A stretch of DNA of 45,365 bases from Conservatibacter flavescens (GTDB taxonomy: Bacteria > Pseudomonadota > Gammaproteobacteria > Enterobacterales > Pasteurellaceae): assembly GCF_002795425.1 (NCBI RefSeq), contig NZ_PHHA01000038.1, positions 1 to 45,365 of the forward strand, written 5' to 3'. A program made the translations under genes and the position numbers. Numbering within the stretch: position 1 is the stretch's first letter; each line of letters begins with the position of its first letter. The notes under the pieces are model-generated. The model saw nothing but the letters and a program-made list of their open reading frames with translations. It had not been told where the DNA came from and did no database searches. Below are positions 17,492 through 26,199 of this stretch, in pieces.

Positions 17492-17512
17492 AAGGCTCTT
17501 TGTCAGAGCCTT
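17492..17512 (-). other. Hairpin between tctA and the LacI-type regulator
   Basis: Perfect 8-bp stem AAGGCTCT/AGAGCCTT with a five-base loop directly after the tctA stop. No T run follows on the minus strand, so it may lower rather than stop read-through into the regulator. Confidence 0.5.
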
Positions 17513-17518
17513 TATCAT

Positions 17519-19027
17519 TTAATGCTTCGCTTTCTTCCACCATTTTTTTAATATTGGTCCAATAATTGGAAGCAGTAGTGTAATTAATGAGATAACTAAA
17601 AATACTACACTTATTGGTCTTGTCAAGAAAATTGTTGGGTCGCCTTCGGACATTGTTAGTGCTCTTCGGAAATTAGATTCAGCCATTGGTCCAAGTATCA
17701 TGCCAATGATGATTGGAGACATAGAAAAATTAAGCTTAATCATTATATAAGCTAAAATACCAGCTATCATCATGATAAATACATCAATAAAGTTATGATT
17801 CACGGAATAAGAGCCGATTGAGCATAAAATGAGAATAATCGGTACTAGAATTTTTCTTGGAATATCCATAACCCGAACAAAAAATTTCATACAAATAAAC
17901 CCTAAAATAGCTAGGCAGATATTTGCTGTCATTAATCCAAGAAATATACTGTTAACTTCGGTAGGATTGTTGGTAAATAATTGTGGTCCTAAGGCTAATC
18001 CTTGAACCATAAAGGCACCCATAATAATCGCAGTTGCGCCATCACCTGGAATTCCTAATGTCATTAAAGGGACCATCGTGCCACCAGTAACCGCATTAGC
18101 CCCTGCTTCTGGGGCTGAAACGCCTTCGGGTGAACCATGACCAAATTCTTCAGGATGCTTTGACCAGCGTTTTGCTTCGTTGTATGAAATAAAAGAGGCA
18201 ATATCACCTCCTGTGCCTGGCACTGCTCCGATCAATGTACCAATACTGGAAGAACGCAGGTAGGTTGGTAATACTCGTTTAATATCTTTCCATGACGGGA
18301 GTACTTTTTGAATTTTAGCCGAAGGTGTTTTGGTGGCAAATTTAGCATGTCTTTCTCTGTAATCTTCTTCAAAGCTAATTAATCCTTGAGAAAAAGCAAA
18401 AAGCCCAACAAGGATAGGGATAAATGAAATTCCGCCCATTAGATAAATAGAGTCAAAGGTGAAGCGCATATTACTTGTCATTGGATCAAGTCCAATTGTT
18501 GCAATAAATAGTCCTAATGCTCCGCCTATTAAGCCTTTAATAATAGATTGAGAAGATACGCTAGTAATAATGCTGATACCAAATACTGCAAGGGCAAAAT
18601 ATTCAGGGGCAGAAAAACCAGTTGCGATTTTAGCGAGTTGAGGGGCAATAATGATAAGTGCAAATGTACTAAATATTCCGCCAAATGCTGAAGCTAATGT
18701 AGATAAACCTAGCGCGCGCCCGGCTTCTCCTTTTTTTGCCATAGGATAGCCATCTAATACGGTTGCGGCGGAGGCGGGCGTGCCTGGTGTGCTAATTAAA
18801 ATAGCTGTAATGGAACCTCCGTATACTGCGCCACAATAAACGGCAAGTAATAATAAAATACCTTCTATACCTTGGAATGAATAAGTTAGAGGTAACAGTA
18901 GAGCAATGCCCATGTTAACAGTTAATCCAGGTAATGCACCGATGATAATACCTGCGAAAACACCAAGAGAAATAATTCCCAATGTTTTTAAGTTAAAAAC
19001 GATTAATAATGAATCCAGAAAATCCAT
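17519..19027 (-). CDS. Tripartite tricarboxylate transporter large permease, TctA family
   Basis: A 502-residue membrane protein with about twelve hydrophobic segments. It has the TctA-family glycine/proline motifs GALPGLTVNMGIALLLP near residue 27 and GAVPGTGGDIASFISYNEAKR near 260, the inverted-repeat pair of the family. It is the ion-coupled channel of a TTT transporter, which moves organic anions captured by a periplasmic TctC protein. GAGGAAA lies just before its ATG. It sits 14 bases downstream of tctB. Substrate not known; not necessarily citrate. Confidence 0.93.
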   Translation of the reverse strand: MDFLDSLLIVFNLKTLGIISLGVFAGIIIGALPGLTVNMGIALLLPLTYSFQGIEGILLLLAVYCGAVYGGSITAILISTPGTPASAATVLDGYPMAKKGEAGRALGLSTLASAFGGIFSTFALIIIAPQLAKIATGFSAPEYFALAVFGISIITSVSSQSIIKGLIGGALGLFIATIGLDPMTSNMRFTFDSIYLMGGISFIPILVGLFAFSQGLISFEEDYRERHAKFATKTPSAKIQKVLPSWKDIKRVLPTYLRSSSIGTLIGAVPGTGGDIASFISYNEAKRWSKHPEEFGHGSPEGVSAPEAGANAVTGGTMVPLMTLGIPGDGATAIIMGAFMVQGLALGPQLFTNNPTEVNSIFLGLMTANICLAILGFICMKFFVRVMDIPRKILVPIILILCSIGSYSVNHNFIDVFIMMIAGILAYIMIKLNFSMSPIIIGMILGPMAESNFRRALTMSEGDPTIFLTRPISVVFLVISLITLLLPIIGPILKKWWKKAKH

Positions 19028-19041
19028 AATATTTTCCTCAA

Positions 19042-19497
19042 CTATTCAAATAATAATGCTGATGGCAGTGGTGAATTAAAAATGACTTCAAAAAATAGAT
19101 AAATACAGAAGACTATTCCGAAGGCTGCGAGAATAAATGTATATGGTTTTTTCTCTCCCATCATTTTCATAATAATGGGAATTAAGAGTAAGGAGGAAAC
19201 AATGAAGCCAATATAGATTAAACCTATACCATAAAATATCATGATAAGAAATAGAACATAAGCTCGCTTGACTGCGGGAGAAGTGAGGTTAATACTATGT
19301 TTCTTATGGCGGTGAATAATAGTTTCAATCCATTGGCATATTCCTAAGAAAATAAAAAGTATAGCCAAACAAAATGGCCAAAATCTCTCTCCGGGAATAT
19401 TGTATTCATCGAACATATTCATATTTTGGGAGAAGTAGAGTATGAGTATGCCAAATAGAACAGATAAAAAACCGATAAAAATATTATTTTTTACCAT
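19042..19497 (-). CDS. Tripartite tricarboxylate transporter small permease, TctB family
   Basis: A 151-residue protein with four hydrophobic segments: one at about residues 7-22, one at 40-58, and a pair at 83-125 with a short gap. It has the family's polar N-terminal loop (SQNMNMFDEYNIPGERFWPF). I start at ATG 19497, which has GGAGG eight bases upstream; a longer frame from 19530 runs into the upstream hairpin. TctB is the small membrane subunit paired with TctA. Confidence 0.88.
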   Translation of the reverse strand: MVKNNIFIGFLSVLFGILILYFSQNMNMFDEYNIPGERFWPFCLAILFIFLGICQWIETIIHRHKKHSINLTSPAVKRAYVLFLIMIFYGIGLIYIGFIVSSLLLIPIIMKMMGEKKPYTFILAAFGIVFCIYLFFEVIFNSPLPSALLFE

Positions 19498-19515
19498 GTA
19501 TAACCTCCGTAATTT

Positions 19516-19552
19516 ATAAAAAATGACCAACTATATTGTGCTATAGCTGGTC
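19516..19552 (-). terminator. Intra-operon terminator/attenuator between tctC and tctB
   Basis: On the minus strand an 11-bp stem (19542-19552 with 19525-19535, one G-U pair) is followed by ATTTTTTAT, the form of a rho-independent terminator. It lies after the binding-protein gene and before the membrane subunits, so most transcripts could end here, giving an excess of TctC. Confidence 0.7.
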
Positions 19553-19559
19553 TTTTGCT

Positions 19560-20540
19560 TTATTTTTTCATAATGTCTTTAATTAATTTGCTATACATCT
19601 CATCATCTTCTTTCATCATTTTATATGCTTCTTCTCCTGTAATGACGACAGGCATAATTCCTTGTTTCTTTAATGCAGCTTGATAGTCAGGGTTTTGAAT
19701 AATATCTGAAAATGAACTGACAAGCTGAGATTTAATGTCATTAGGTACATTAGCAGTAGTGGCTAATACCGCCCAGGCTCTAATTTTAATATCTTCATTT
19801 AAATCAAGTGATTCTTTGAATGTTGGGACCGTTGGAAATAATTCGAAACGTTTTTCATCCATTACACCGAGTATTTTTAAAATACCGGCATCAACTTGTG
19901 ATTTTACTGAACCTGGCGTTGTGAGAACCGCATCTAAGTGACCACCAACTAATGCAGCAATAGCAGGGCCAGTCCCTTCATTATACGGAATATGATTAAA
20001 TTTAATGCCTAGTTGCTTTTCTAAGTGAACCGCAGCTAAATGATAAATTGCCCCCATTCCTGAATTGCCCATTTTTAATTTGCCCTGTTTGGCTTTCGCA
20101 TCATCGACAAACTCTTGTAAAGTTTGATAAGGTGAATTGGCATTAACTACTAAAGATACAGGATCTGCAATAGTAGTTATAATCGGCGTAAAATCTTTGT
20201 AAGTAACGGGAGATTTGCCTTGATGTGGAAACATGGCTAATTCGACAGTAGTCATTACTAATTTGTAACCGTCAGGTTTGGCTTTAGCAACCTCTATTAG
20301 CCCAGTAATTCCATTACCAGCAGGTTTATTGACTGGGATAAAAATTTTGCCATCTGGCATTTTATTTTTTGCAAATTCAATAACTGTTCTTGCCGATGTG
20401 TCTGTGCCGCCACCCGGATTTTTAGGAATGATTACCTCAATATTTTTAGTTGGGTAAGTCAATTGAGGATTGGCTTGAGCATTATTTATGATTCCGACTG
20501 CAAAAATCGAGGTTAATGCAGTTAAAATATATTTTTTCAT
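19560..20540 (-). CDS. TctC-family periplasmic solute-binding protein
   Basis: A 326-residue secreted protein with a signal peptide ending AQA at about residue 23. It has the TctC/Bug family features: YPTKNIEVIIPKNPGGGTDTSAR near 29-50, NKPAGNGITGLIEVAKAKPDGY, then FNHIPYNEGTGPAIAALVGGHLDA. Bug proteins bind organic anions (often carboxylates) by water-bridged contacts near the PGGGTD loop. It delivers ligand to TctA/TctB. The gene is 14 bases downstream of the BNR gene, so binding protein and enzymes belong to one operon. Confidence 0.93.
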   Translation of the reverse strand: MKKYILTALTSIFAVGIINNAQANPQLTYPTKNIEVIIPKNPGGGTDTSARTVIEFAKNKMPDGKIFIPVNKPAGNGITGLIEVAKAKPDGYKLVMTTVELAMFPHQGKSPVTYKDFTPIITTIADPVSLVVNANSPYQTLQEFVDDAKAKQGKLKMGNSGMGAIYHLAAVHLEKQLGIKFNHIPYNEGTGPAIAALVGGHLDAVLTTPGSVKSQVDAGILKILGVMDEKRFELFPTVPTFKESLDLNEDIKIRAWAVLATTANVPNDIKSQLVSSFSDIIQNPDYQAALKKQGIMPVVITGEEAYKMMKEDDEMYSKLIKDIMKK

Positions 20541-20553
20541 AAAGAAGTCTCCT

Positions 20554-21621
20554 TTAGTTTAGTGAATGGTTTTGGTAAATAATTTTTTGATAGACAATAT
20601 TTTTTCTATTCCAAGTATAAGTGAGATGAATAGCGCCTTGTGCATAATTAATAGCTGGATAAGAAAATTCTCCTTGTTTTTCCTCAATTGCCAAAGGTTC
20701 TGACCATGTGATTCCATTATCCTTTGATACGGAAATAGCAATGGGATAACGGATTCCCCAATTGGCAGTTATTGGGTTGTATGCTAGAACTAAATGGCCA
20801 TTAGGCAGTTTGACTACATCAATTCCACTGTTATTATTTGGTAAGTTGGTGGGATAGCTATGACACCAAGTTTTACCATTATCATGAGAGTCACTACGAT
20901 AAATTTTTCCTCTAGTACTTCTCATCAAAGCATGAATATGATCTTTTTTAGACTCCCATAACGTTGGTTGAATAACGCCATCCCATTTTGCAATTTTTGA
21001 AATGTCATTTTCCCATAATGTATTTTCTTTTAATCCGCTCCATAGCTCAGTGTGTATAGATTCATTTGGGTCGATATGCGTTAATGGGATAGGGTATTTC
21101 ATCCAGTGTTTTCCTTGATCATAAGAAATATCAACGAAAGCATCCCAATATAGCTCGTTTTCAATGGAACCTGGTGCGATCCAAGCGCCATCTTGGGTAA
21201 CAATTAATTTATTTTTTACGGGGCCACGAGGAGTATTATCGGATTCCACCAGCGTTTGAGGGAGGCTCCATGTTTTCCCTTGATCTTTTGAAATCACAAA
21301 TTTTGTTATCCAAGAATGGACATCTGTCCCTACTTTATAAAATAATAAAATATGGCCGGTCTGACTATCTTGATGTAAAACGGGATTCCAGTGTGGCATA
21401 TCACTTTGTGCAATTATTCTACGTGGCATTTCCCAAACGCCGTTGTGTTGAGAAACAATCCAAATAGCAGTATCGCCAGCTCCTTCTTTTTCGCCAGCAA
21501 AGAACGCGACTAATAAATCAGAAGAATTGGGAATAGCCAGAATTGTTGAGGCATGACAGTGTTGAAACAAGTTATGCTGTTGGTCTAATACAAACTCTTT
21601 TTGATATATTGCAAATGTCAT
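20554..21621 (-). CDS. BNR-repeat, sialidase-like protein without signal peptide
   Basis: A 355-residue beta-propeller protein with four Asp-box repeats: SKDQGKTW (111-118), SYDQGKHW (166-173), SHDNGKTW (245-252) and SKDNGITW (299-306). It belongs to the BNR_2 group of sialidase-fold proteins; HASTILAIPNSSDLLVAFFAG near the N-terminus fits that group. There is no signal peptide, so it should act in the cytoplasm on an imported compound. I do not see a clear FRIP motif, so sialidase activity is not proven; it could be a different hydrolase or lyase on the same fold. It is flanked by the aldolase and TctC genes. Confidence 0.85.
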   Translation of the reverse strand: MTFAIYQKEFVLDQQHNLFQHCHASTILAIPNSSDLLVAFFAGEKEGAGDTAIWIVSQHNGVWEMPRRIIAQSDMPHWNPVLHQDSQTGHILLFYKVGTDVHSWITKFVISKDQGKTWSLPQTLVESDNTPRGPVKNKLIVTQDGAWIAPGSIENELYWDAFVDISYDQGKHWMKYPIPLTHIDPNESIHTELWSGLKENTLWENDISKIAKWDGVIQPTLWESKKDHIHALMRSTRGKIYRSDSHDNGKTWCHSYPTNLPNNNSGIDVVKLPNGHLVLAYNPITANWGIRYPIAISVSKDNGITWSEPLAIEEKQGEFSYPAINYAQGAIHLTYTWNRKNIVYQKIIYQNHSLN

Positions 21622-21633
21622 ATGATTGTCCTA

Positions 21634-22560
21634 TTAAATTTCTAACCATGATTGAATGTTTGCGCCTAATTCGATCATGTCATCAACCGCAGCTGGAAAA
21701 AAGGTATTGTGAAAGAGCTGACTATTTCTTGAACGGCAAAAAATAGAATTAAAATTACCTATTTTGTATTGAAAATATTTTGCGCAAACAGGGTAATCTA
21801 AATTTTCTATTAATGCAGAAATAGAGAGATATTGTGATAATAATTTCGCTTTTTCAGGTGAGTGCTGAATATTTTTATATAGCCAGACATAGAGTTCAGG
21901 ATGAAAATTAGCCATTACTCCGCTATATGCTTTGCAGCCTAGCTTCAAAGAGTCAAAGAATGTTTGACTATTTGCGTTAGCAAGGTTTAGGCGAGAATTT
22001 TTTGTTAAATTTAACCGCTCTTTTATGATGTCTAAATTGCAACAAGTATCTTTAATAAATGTAAATTGGTTTGTTGTAATACAATATTGAATAATTTCCT
22101 TAGAAAGCAGACGTTTATATGGATATGGACATTCATAGATACCGAGATCGATTGCTGTCGGCATATTATCGACTATTGTATTTAATCGTTGTAAGAAGAC
22201 TTCGTCGCTTTCGGATTCTGCAGCTAAGCGGTTGCTAATCAGAATTACAGCATCTACGCCTAAGTCTGCGACGGCTTGTAATTGCTCTATTTGATGGTTT
22301 AAGTCATCAGCCGTATGGCCAGAAGCAACAATAGGAATGCGTTTGTCTGTGACATCTAATACAAATTTGATGAGTGCCTGTTTTTCCTGATCAGTTAAGA
22401 AAAACATTTCGCTAGACTGGCAAGCTGCGAATAATCCATGTACTCCTGAGGCGATATACCAGTTTATGAGACGTTCTAGAGATAGCCAGTCGATTTTTCC
22501 ATTATGATCAAACGGTGTAAGCATAACGGGCCAAATACCAATATATTTATCTTGTTCCAT
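21634..22560 (-). CDS. Dihydrodipicolinate synthase/N-acetylneuraminate lyase family aldolase
   Basis: A 308-residue class I pyruvate-type aldolase. The TIM-barrel family residues are visible: probable Schiff-base Lys170 in FTFIKDTCC and catalytic Tyr142 in GIYECPYPYKR. The usual GTTGE/GSTGE substrate-carboxylate loop is replaced by ACQSSEMFF (46-54), so it is neither a standard DapA nor a standard NanA. It probably cleaves or forms a 2-keto-3-deoxy acid, releasing pyruvate or a related keto acid. It sits three bases after the isomerase gene and 12 before the BNR gene, so is translated with them. Confidence 0.88.
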   Translation of the reverse strand: MEQDKYIGIWPVMLTPFDHNGKIDWLSLERLINWYIASGVHGLFAACQSSEMFFLTDQEKQALIKFVLDVTDKRIPIVASGHTADDLNHQIEQLQAVADLGVDAVILISNRLAAESESDEVFLQRLNTIVDNMPTAIDLGIYECPYPYKRLLSKEIIQYCITTNQFTFIKDTCCNLDIIKERLNLTKNSRLNLANANSQTFFDSLKLGCKAYSGVMANFHPELYVWLYKNIQHSPEKAKLLSQYLSISALIENLDYPVCAKYFQYKIGNFNSIFCRSRNSQLFHNTFFPAAVDDMIELGANIQSWLEI

Positions 22561-22563
22561 CTG

Positions 22564-24225
22564 TTATCCCTCATATTCATTTAATAAATCAATAGCATTG
22601 CCAGCTACTTTGACGTGGATACCTTGAGTGAGTGCTTGTGATACGAAAGCTTTCATCACATCAGATAATTTATCTTCATCAACGTAAGCTATACTGATGT
22701 GATTACTTTGATGACCGCTCATGAGATCATCACGATTAACACCATCTAAGGTGCAGTTTAGTAATGGCCATTCAATATTTGTTGCATTATGTCTACGCTC
22801 GAACTCTTCTTTAGGTAATTCAACTGCTTGACCGGTGCCGATATGCATAATCACCTCATTATTTTGGTAGTGCGCTCGGGCCCAAATAAATCTCCCGGCT
22901 TTTCCTTGCCCTGCAATAGTTGAACCTCCGTTAGGGAAATACATAGCTGGTTGTCTATAGCCCGTAGCACCCTTTATTCCGCCTTTTAAATGTTCAAATG
23001 GAACGGCTCCAGAAATTTCAAAATCCCAATAAAATGTTCCATTATATTCACTTCCCCAACGAACATCATGTAATGTAGTCTCAGCGGGTAATCCTAAGGC
23101 ACTTAATAATCGATATAGCATAATTTGAGGAATGGCTGAGCCCATGTCGACTTCATTAATACATGGGATGGGTTGATCCGCACAAATAATATCACCATTC
23201 TCGTCCGGTATAGGAAAGCGTAATGTTGAACCTATAGCCCCTTCCGCGAAATCAGAAGCCGCACAACTATCTTTAAGGCCTTGTTGGTATTGGACGCCGA
23301 CAGCTGTTAAGCCAAATCGTTTTACAAAACGTGCCATTGCTATCATCATTGCGCATTGTTCAAGCACTTGTTCTCGAGTTAAATGGATTTTGGCATCGTT
23401 GCCAAAATGAAATGTCATTCCTTGATGCTCATACCATGCTAGGCATTGTTCTCGTAATTGTTGAGGGACTTTGGCCATTTCAACAAGCAATGCAGATTGC
23501 GAAAGGGATTCAAGAGGAATACCAATGTTAGCGAGTGCGCGTAGAGGAAAGACACCATTAATCATTCCCATGCAAAAGGTGTCAAATAACCCCATGATTT
23601 CTTTATTTTTTAAAATGTAATTTCCTACTTGAACGCCGACTTTCCCTGCCTTAGTATGTAAAACAGCATGGTTTTGAGGGATATTATGTAAATAATCCAA
23701 TGGATATTGAATTTCTCCTTCTTGTAGCCATGTTTTTAATTTTGACAGAAAAAATGCATCATCAAAATTTTCTGACCACAGACGAGAATATTTCACCCCT
23801 AAACTAGTTAAGGATCCCGCCATACATAGCATGCCAACTAAACCGGGCCAGGTTCCATCAAAATTGGCTAATAATAAAATAGGTCCTTTATGGTGAACTA
23901 ATGAGGGAGCAATATGGTGAGAATATTGCCAAGCGGTTAATAAAACAATAATTGGAGCGTTAGAGGGAATTTTGGCAAAGAGATCACTTCCTTCACGTTG
24001 GCTACTTATAAAACCATGTTTTCTTGCTTCTGAAAAAGCGTGTGCTCGCGTTAATTTATATCCTAAAGCATGTAATACCTCTTGCAGTTTTTGTTCAAAT
24101 TTTTCTTGGACAGGCCAGCAGGTGATATTTGCACTTTCCCGTAAATCAGCATTGGTAACTAATAGAATTTCATTGGTTTGCACGTCTATAACTGTTTTTG
24201 CTGGAGGTAAGTTTATTTTTAACAT
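22564..24225 (-). CDS. L-fucose/L-arabinose isomerase family protein
   Basis: A 553-residue protein related to FucI/AraA sugar isomerases, which interconvert aldoses and ketoses with Mn2+. The C-terminal half fits: probable metal ligands Glu358 (CINEVDMGSA), Asp387 (TLHDVRWG) and His509 (HQSNHISIAY), and the segment FPNGGSTIAGQGKAGRF near 430-446. The N-terminal region (about 85-145) has the Rossmann-like IIVLLTAWQYSHHIAPS and PILLLANFDGTWPGLVG typical of this family. It is not a close match to FucI of the fucose operon, and no fucose kinase or fuculose aldolase is nearby. It is the first gene of the cluster. Confidence 0.85.
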   Translation of the reverse strand: MLKINLPPAKTVIDVQTNEILLVTNADLRESANITCWPVQEKFEQKLQEVLHALGYKLTRAHAFSEARKHGFISSQREGSDLFAKIPSNAPIIVLLTAWQYSHHIAPSLVHHKGPILLLANFDGTWPGLVGMLCMAGSLTSLGVKYSRLWSENFDDAFFLSKLKTWLQEGEIQYPLDYLHNIPQNHAVLHTKAGKVGVQVGNYILKNKEIMGLFDTFCMGMINGVFPLRALANIGIPLESLSQSALLVEMAKVPQQLREQCLAWYEHQGMTFHFGNDAKIHLTREQVLEQCAMMIAMARFVKRFGLTAVGVQYQQGLKDSCAASDFAEGAIGSTLRFPIPDENGDIICADQPIPCINEVDMGSAIPQIMLYRLLSALGLPAETTLHDVRWGSEYNGTFYWDFEISGAVPFEHLKGGIKGATGYRQPAMYFPNGGSTIAGQGKAGRFIWARAHYQNNEVIMHIGTGQAVELPKEEFERRHNATNIEWPLLNCTLDGVNRDDLMSGHQSNHISIAYVDEDKLSDVMKAFVSQALTQGIHVKVAGNAIDLLNEYEG

Positions 24226-24290
24226 GATGACTCCTATTCCAATTGATTGTTTGTGAGATGATTTTTATATAAACCTCATTGATATTACTT

Positions 24291-24306
24291 GCTAACTCGA
24301 GGTAGC
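24291..24306. promoter_or_regulatory. Probable LacI-family operator upstream of the isomerase gene
   Basis: GCTAACTCGAGGTAGC is an almost perfect 16-bp palindrome centred on CTCGAG, the even-symmetry, central-CG form bound by LacI/GalR regulators. It lies about 66-81 bases upstream of the isomerase start, and the cluster ends with a LacI-type gene. Confidence 0.6.
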
Positions 24307-24357
24307 CTTTTATATTTAATGAGGGTGGGAAAATTATTTCAAGTCATTTATATCTAA

Positions 24358-24377
24358 TTTGTGACTTTCATCACAAA
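24358..24377. promoter_or_regulatory. CRP-cAMP binding site
   Basis: TTTGTGACTTTCATCACAAA matches both TGTGA and TCACA half-sites with a six-base spacer, perfectly symmetric over ten bases on each side except the centre. Placed between the divergent isomerase cluster and glpABC, it could serve either. A weaker second site (TGTGA, then TAGCA) is at 24418-24433. Confidence 0.75.
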
Positions 24378-24490
24378 CTTTATTTTATTTAGTAGCCATG
24401 TCATAGAATGATTATTATGTGATCTCATTAGCAAATTTGTTCTTTTTCGCTCACAAAATGTTTTTTTTAAGGTAAAATATGCTTATTTAT

Positions 24491-24502
24491 TTCGTAATCG
24501 AA
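24491..24502. promoter_or_regulatory. GlpR-type operator upstream of glpA
   Basis: TTCGTAATCGAA has the TTCG-N4-CGAA core bound by GlpR. It overlaps the leader 18 bases before the glpA ATG, where a bound repressor would block expression until glycerol 3-phosphate is present. A TAAAAT -10-like hexamer lies just upstream. Confidence 0.6.
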
Positions 24503-24519
24503 TTTTGTGGGGAAGCATT

Positions 24520-26199
24520 ATGCGATTGGCAACTGACTTTCAGATGAATGGCAGAGTGGAAACAGATGTCATTATTATTGGTGGTGGTGCAACTGGGGCT
24601 GGTGTGGCTCGAGATTGTGCGCTACGTGGGTTGCGTTGTGTTTTGTTGGAGCGACGTGATATTGCTACGGGGGCTACAGGCCGTAATCATGGGTTATTGC
24701 ACAGCGGGGCGCGTTATGCGGTGAATGATCGTGAGTCGGCGCGAGAATGTATTGAGGAAAATATGATTCTCAAGCGTATTGCTCGTCATTGTATTGAAGA
24801 CTCTAAAGGTTTATTTATTACTTTGCCTGAAGATGATATTCAGTATCAGAAAACCTTTCTTGAAGCTTGCTCTGAATCGGGTATTGAGGCCGTTGCTATT
24901 GAGCCTGCGTTGGCTAAGCGTTTGGAACCTTCTGTTAATCCGAATTTAATTGGTGCGGTGGTTGTGCCGGATGGGACTGTTGATCCATTCCGTTTAACCT
25001 CTGCGAATATGCTTGATGCCAAAGAAAATGGTACACAAATTTTTACATATTGTGAGGTAGTTGGTCTTATTCGCGAAGGGGCGCGGGTGATTGGTGTAAA
25101 AGCCTATGATCATAAATACAAAATGCACCGAGAATTTTTTGCCCCAGTGGTTGTGAATGCTGGTGGGATTTGGGGGCAGGGGATTGCGGAGTACGGTGAT
25201 TTAAGTATTAAGATGTTCCCTGCTAAAGGTGCGTTGTTGATTATGGGGCACCGTATTAATAATTTGGTGATTAACCGTTGTCGTAAACCAGCTGATGCGG
25301 ATATTTTAGTGCCGGGTGATACTATTTGTGTAATCGGTACAACTTCAAGCCGTATTCCTTATGATCAAATTGATAATATGGAGGTCACGCCGGAAGAGGT
25401 GGATATTTTATTCCGTGAAGGGGAGAAATTAGCACCAAGTTTGCGTCAAACGCGAGTGTTACGCGCTTATGCCGGTGTGCGCCCGTTAGTGGCTGCGGAT
25501 AATGATCCGTCGGGACGGAATGTGAGTCGCGGTATTGTATTGTTAGATCATGCTAAACGCGATGGCTTAGATGGTTTTATTACGATTACGGGTGGTAAGC
25601 TTATGACTTATCGTTTGATGGCTGAATGGGCGACAGATTTGGTCTGTGAAAAATTAAACCATAATAGTACTTGTTCTACGGCACATCGTCCGCTGCCAGG
25701 TTCTAATGAAAGTGTTGAAGATACGCATCGTAAAGTCGTTTCCTTGCCTGCTCCAATTCGAATTTCCGCCGTTTATCGGCATGGTTCACGTGCGAGTCGT
25801 TTGCTCGAAACCGAGCGTTTAGATCGTAGTTTAGTGTGCGAATGTGAAGCGGTGACTGCGGGGGAAGTCCGTTATGCGGTGGATGAGTTAAATGTGAATA
25901 ATTTAGTGGATTTGCGCCGTCGTACTCGCGTGGGTATGGGGACTTGTCAGGCTGAGCTTTGTGCTTGTCGTGCGGCTGGTTTGATGTCTCGTTTTAAGGT
26001 GGCAACGCCACGTCAATCCACTACCCAGCTAGCGGCTTTTATGGAAGAGCGTTGGCGTGGTATTGAACCGATTGCTTGGGGAGATGCTATGCGTGAAGCG
26101 GAATTTACCAGTTGGATTTATTATAGTTTATTAGGTTTAAATGATGTGCAACCGCTTGGCAGCCAAGCGCAGCAGGGGACGGATAGCAATGAATTTTGA
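24520..26199 (+). CDS. glpA: Anaerobic glycerol-3-phosphate dehydrogenase subunit A
   Basis: A 559-residue FAD enzyme that oxidises glycerol 3-phosphate to dihydroxyacetone phosphate during anaerobic respiration. It shows the FAD Rossmann motif [20 protein letters not shown], the [14 protein letters not shown] region, [16 protein letters not shown], and a C-terminal BFD-like Fe-S domain with Cys pairs ([12 protein letters not shown] and [10 protein letters not shown]). I start at ATG 24520, which has GGGGA seven bases upstream; the longer TTG frame would include that ribosome site. Overlaps glpB by 11 bases. Divergent from the isomerase cluster. Confidence 0.96.
   Translation: MRLATDFQMNGRVETDVIIIGGGATGAGVARDCALRGLRCVLLERRDIATGATGRNHGLLHSGARYAVNDRESARECIEENMILKRIARHCIEDSKGLFITLPEDDIQYQKTFLEACSESGIEAVAIEPALAKRLEPSVNPNLIGAVVVPDGTVDPFRLTSANMLDAKENGTQIFTYCEVVGLIREGARVIGVKAYDHKYKMHREFFAPVVVNAGGIWGQGIAEYGDLSIKMFPAKGALLIMGHRINNLVINRCRKPADADILVPGDTICVIGTTSSRIPYDQIDNMEVTPEEVDILFREGEKLAPSLRQTRVLRAYAGVRPLVAADNDPSGRNVSRGIVLLDHAKRDGLDGFITITGGKLMTYRLMAEWATDLVCEKLNHNSTCSTAHRPLPGSNESVEDTHRKVVSLPAPIRISAVYRHGSRASRLLETERLDRSLVCECEAVTAGEVRYAVDELNVNNLVDLRRRTRVGMGTCQAELCACRAAGLMSRFKVATPRQSTTQLAAFMEERWRGIEPIAWGDAMREAEFTSWIYYSLLGLNDVQPLGSQAQQGTDSNEF

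Noticed and set aside
20554-21621. BNR protein as a secreted virulence sialidase
   Set aside because: No signal peptide and no clear FRIP motif, and it lies in a catabolic operon; the cytoplasmic reading is better supported.
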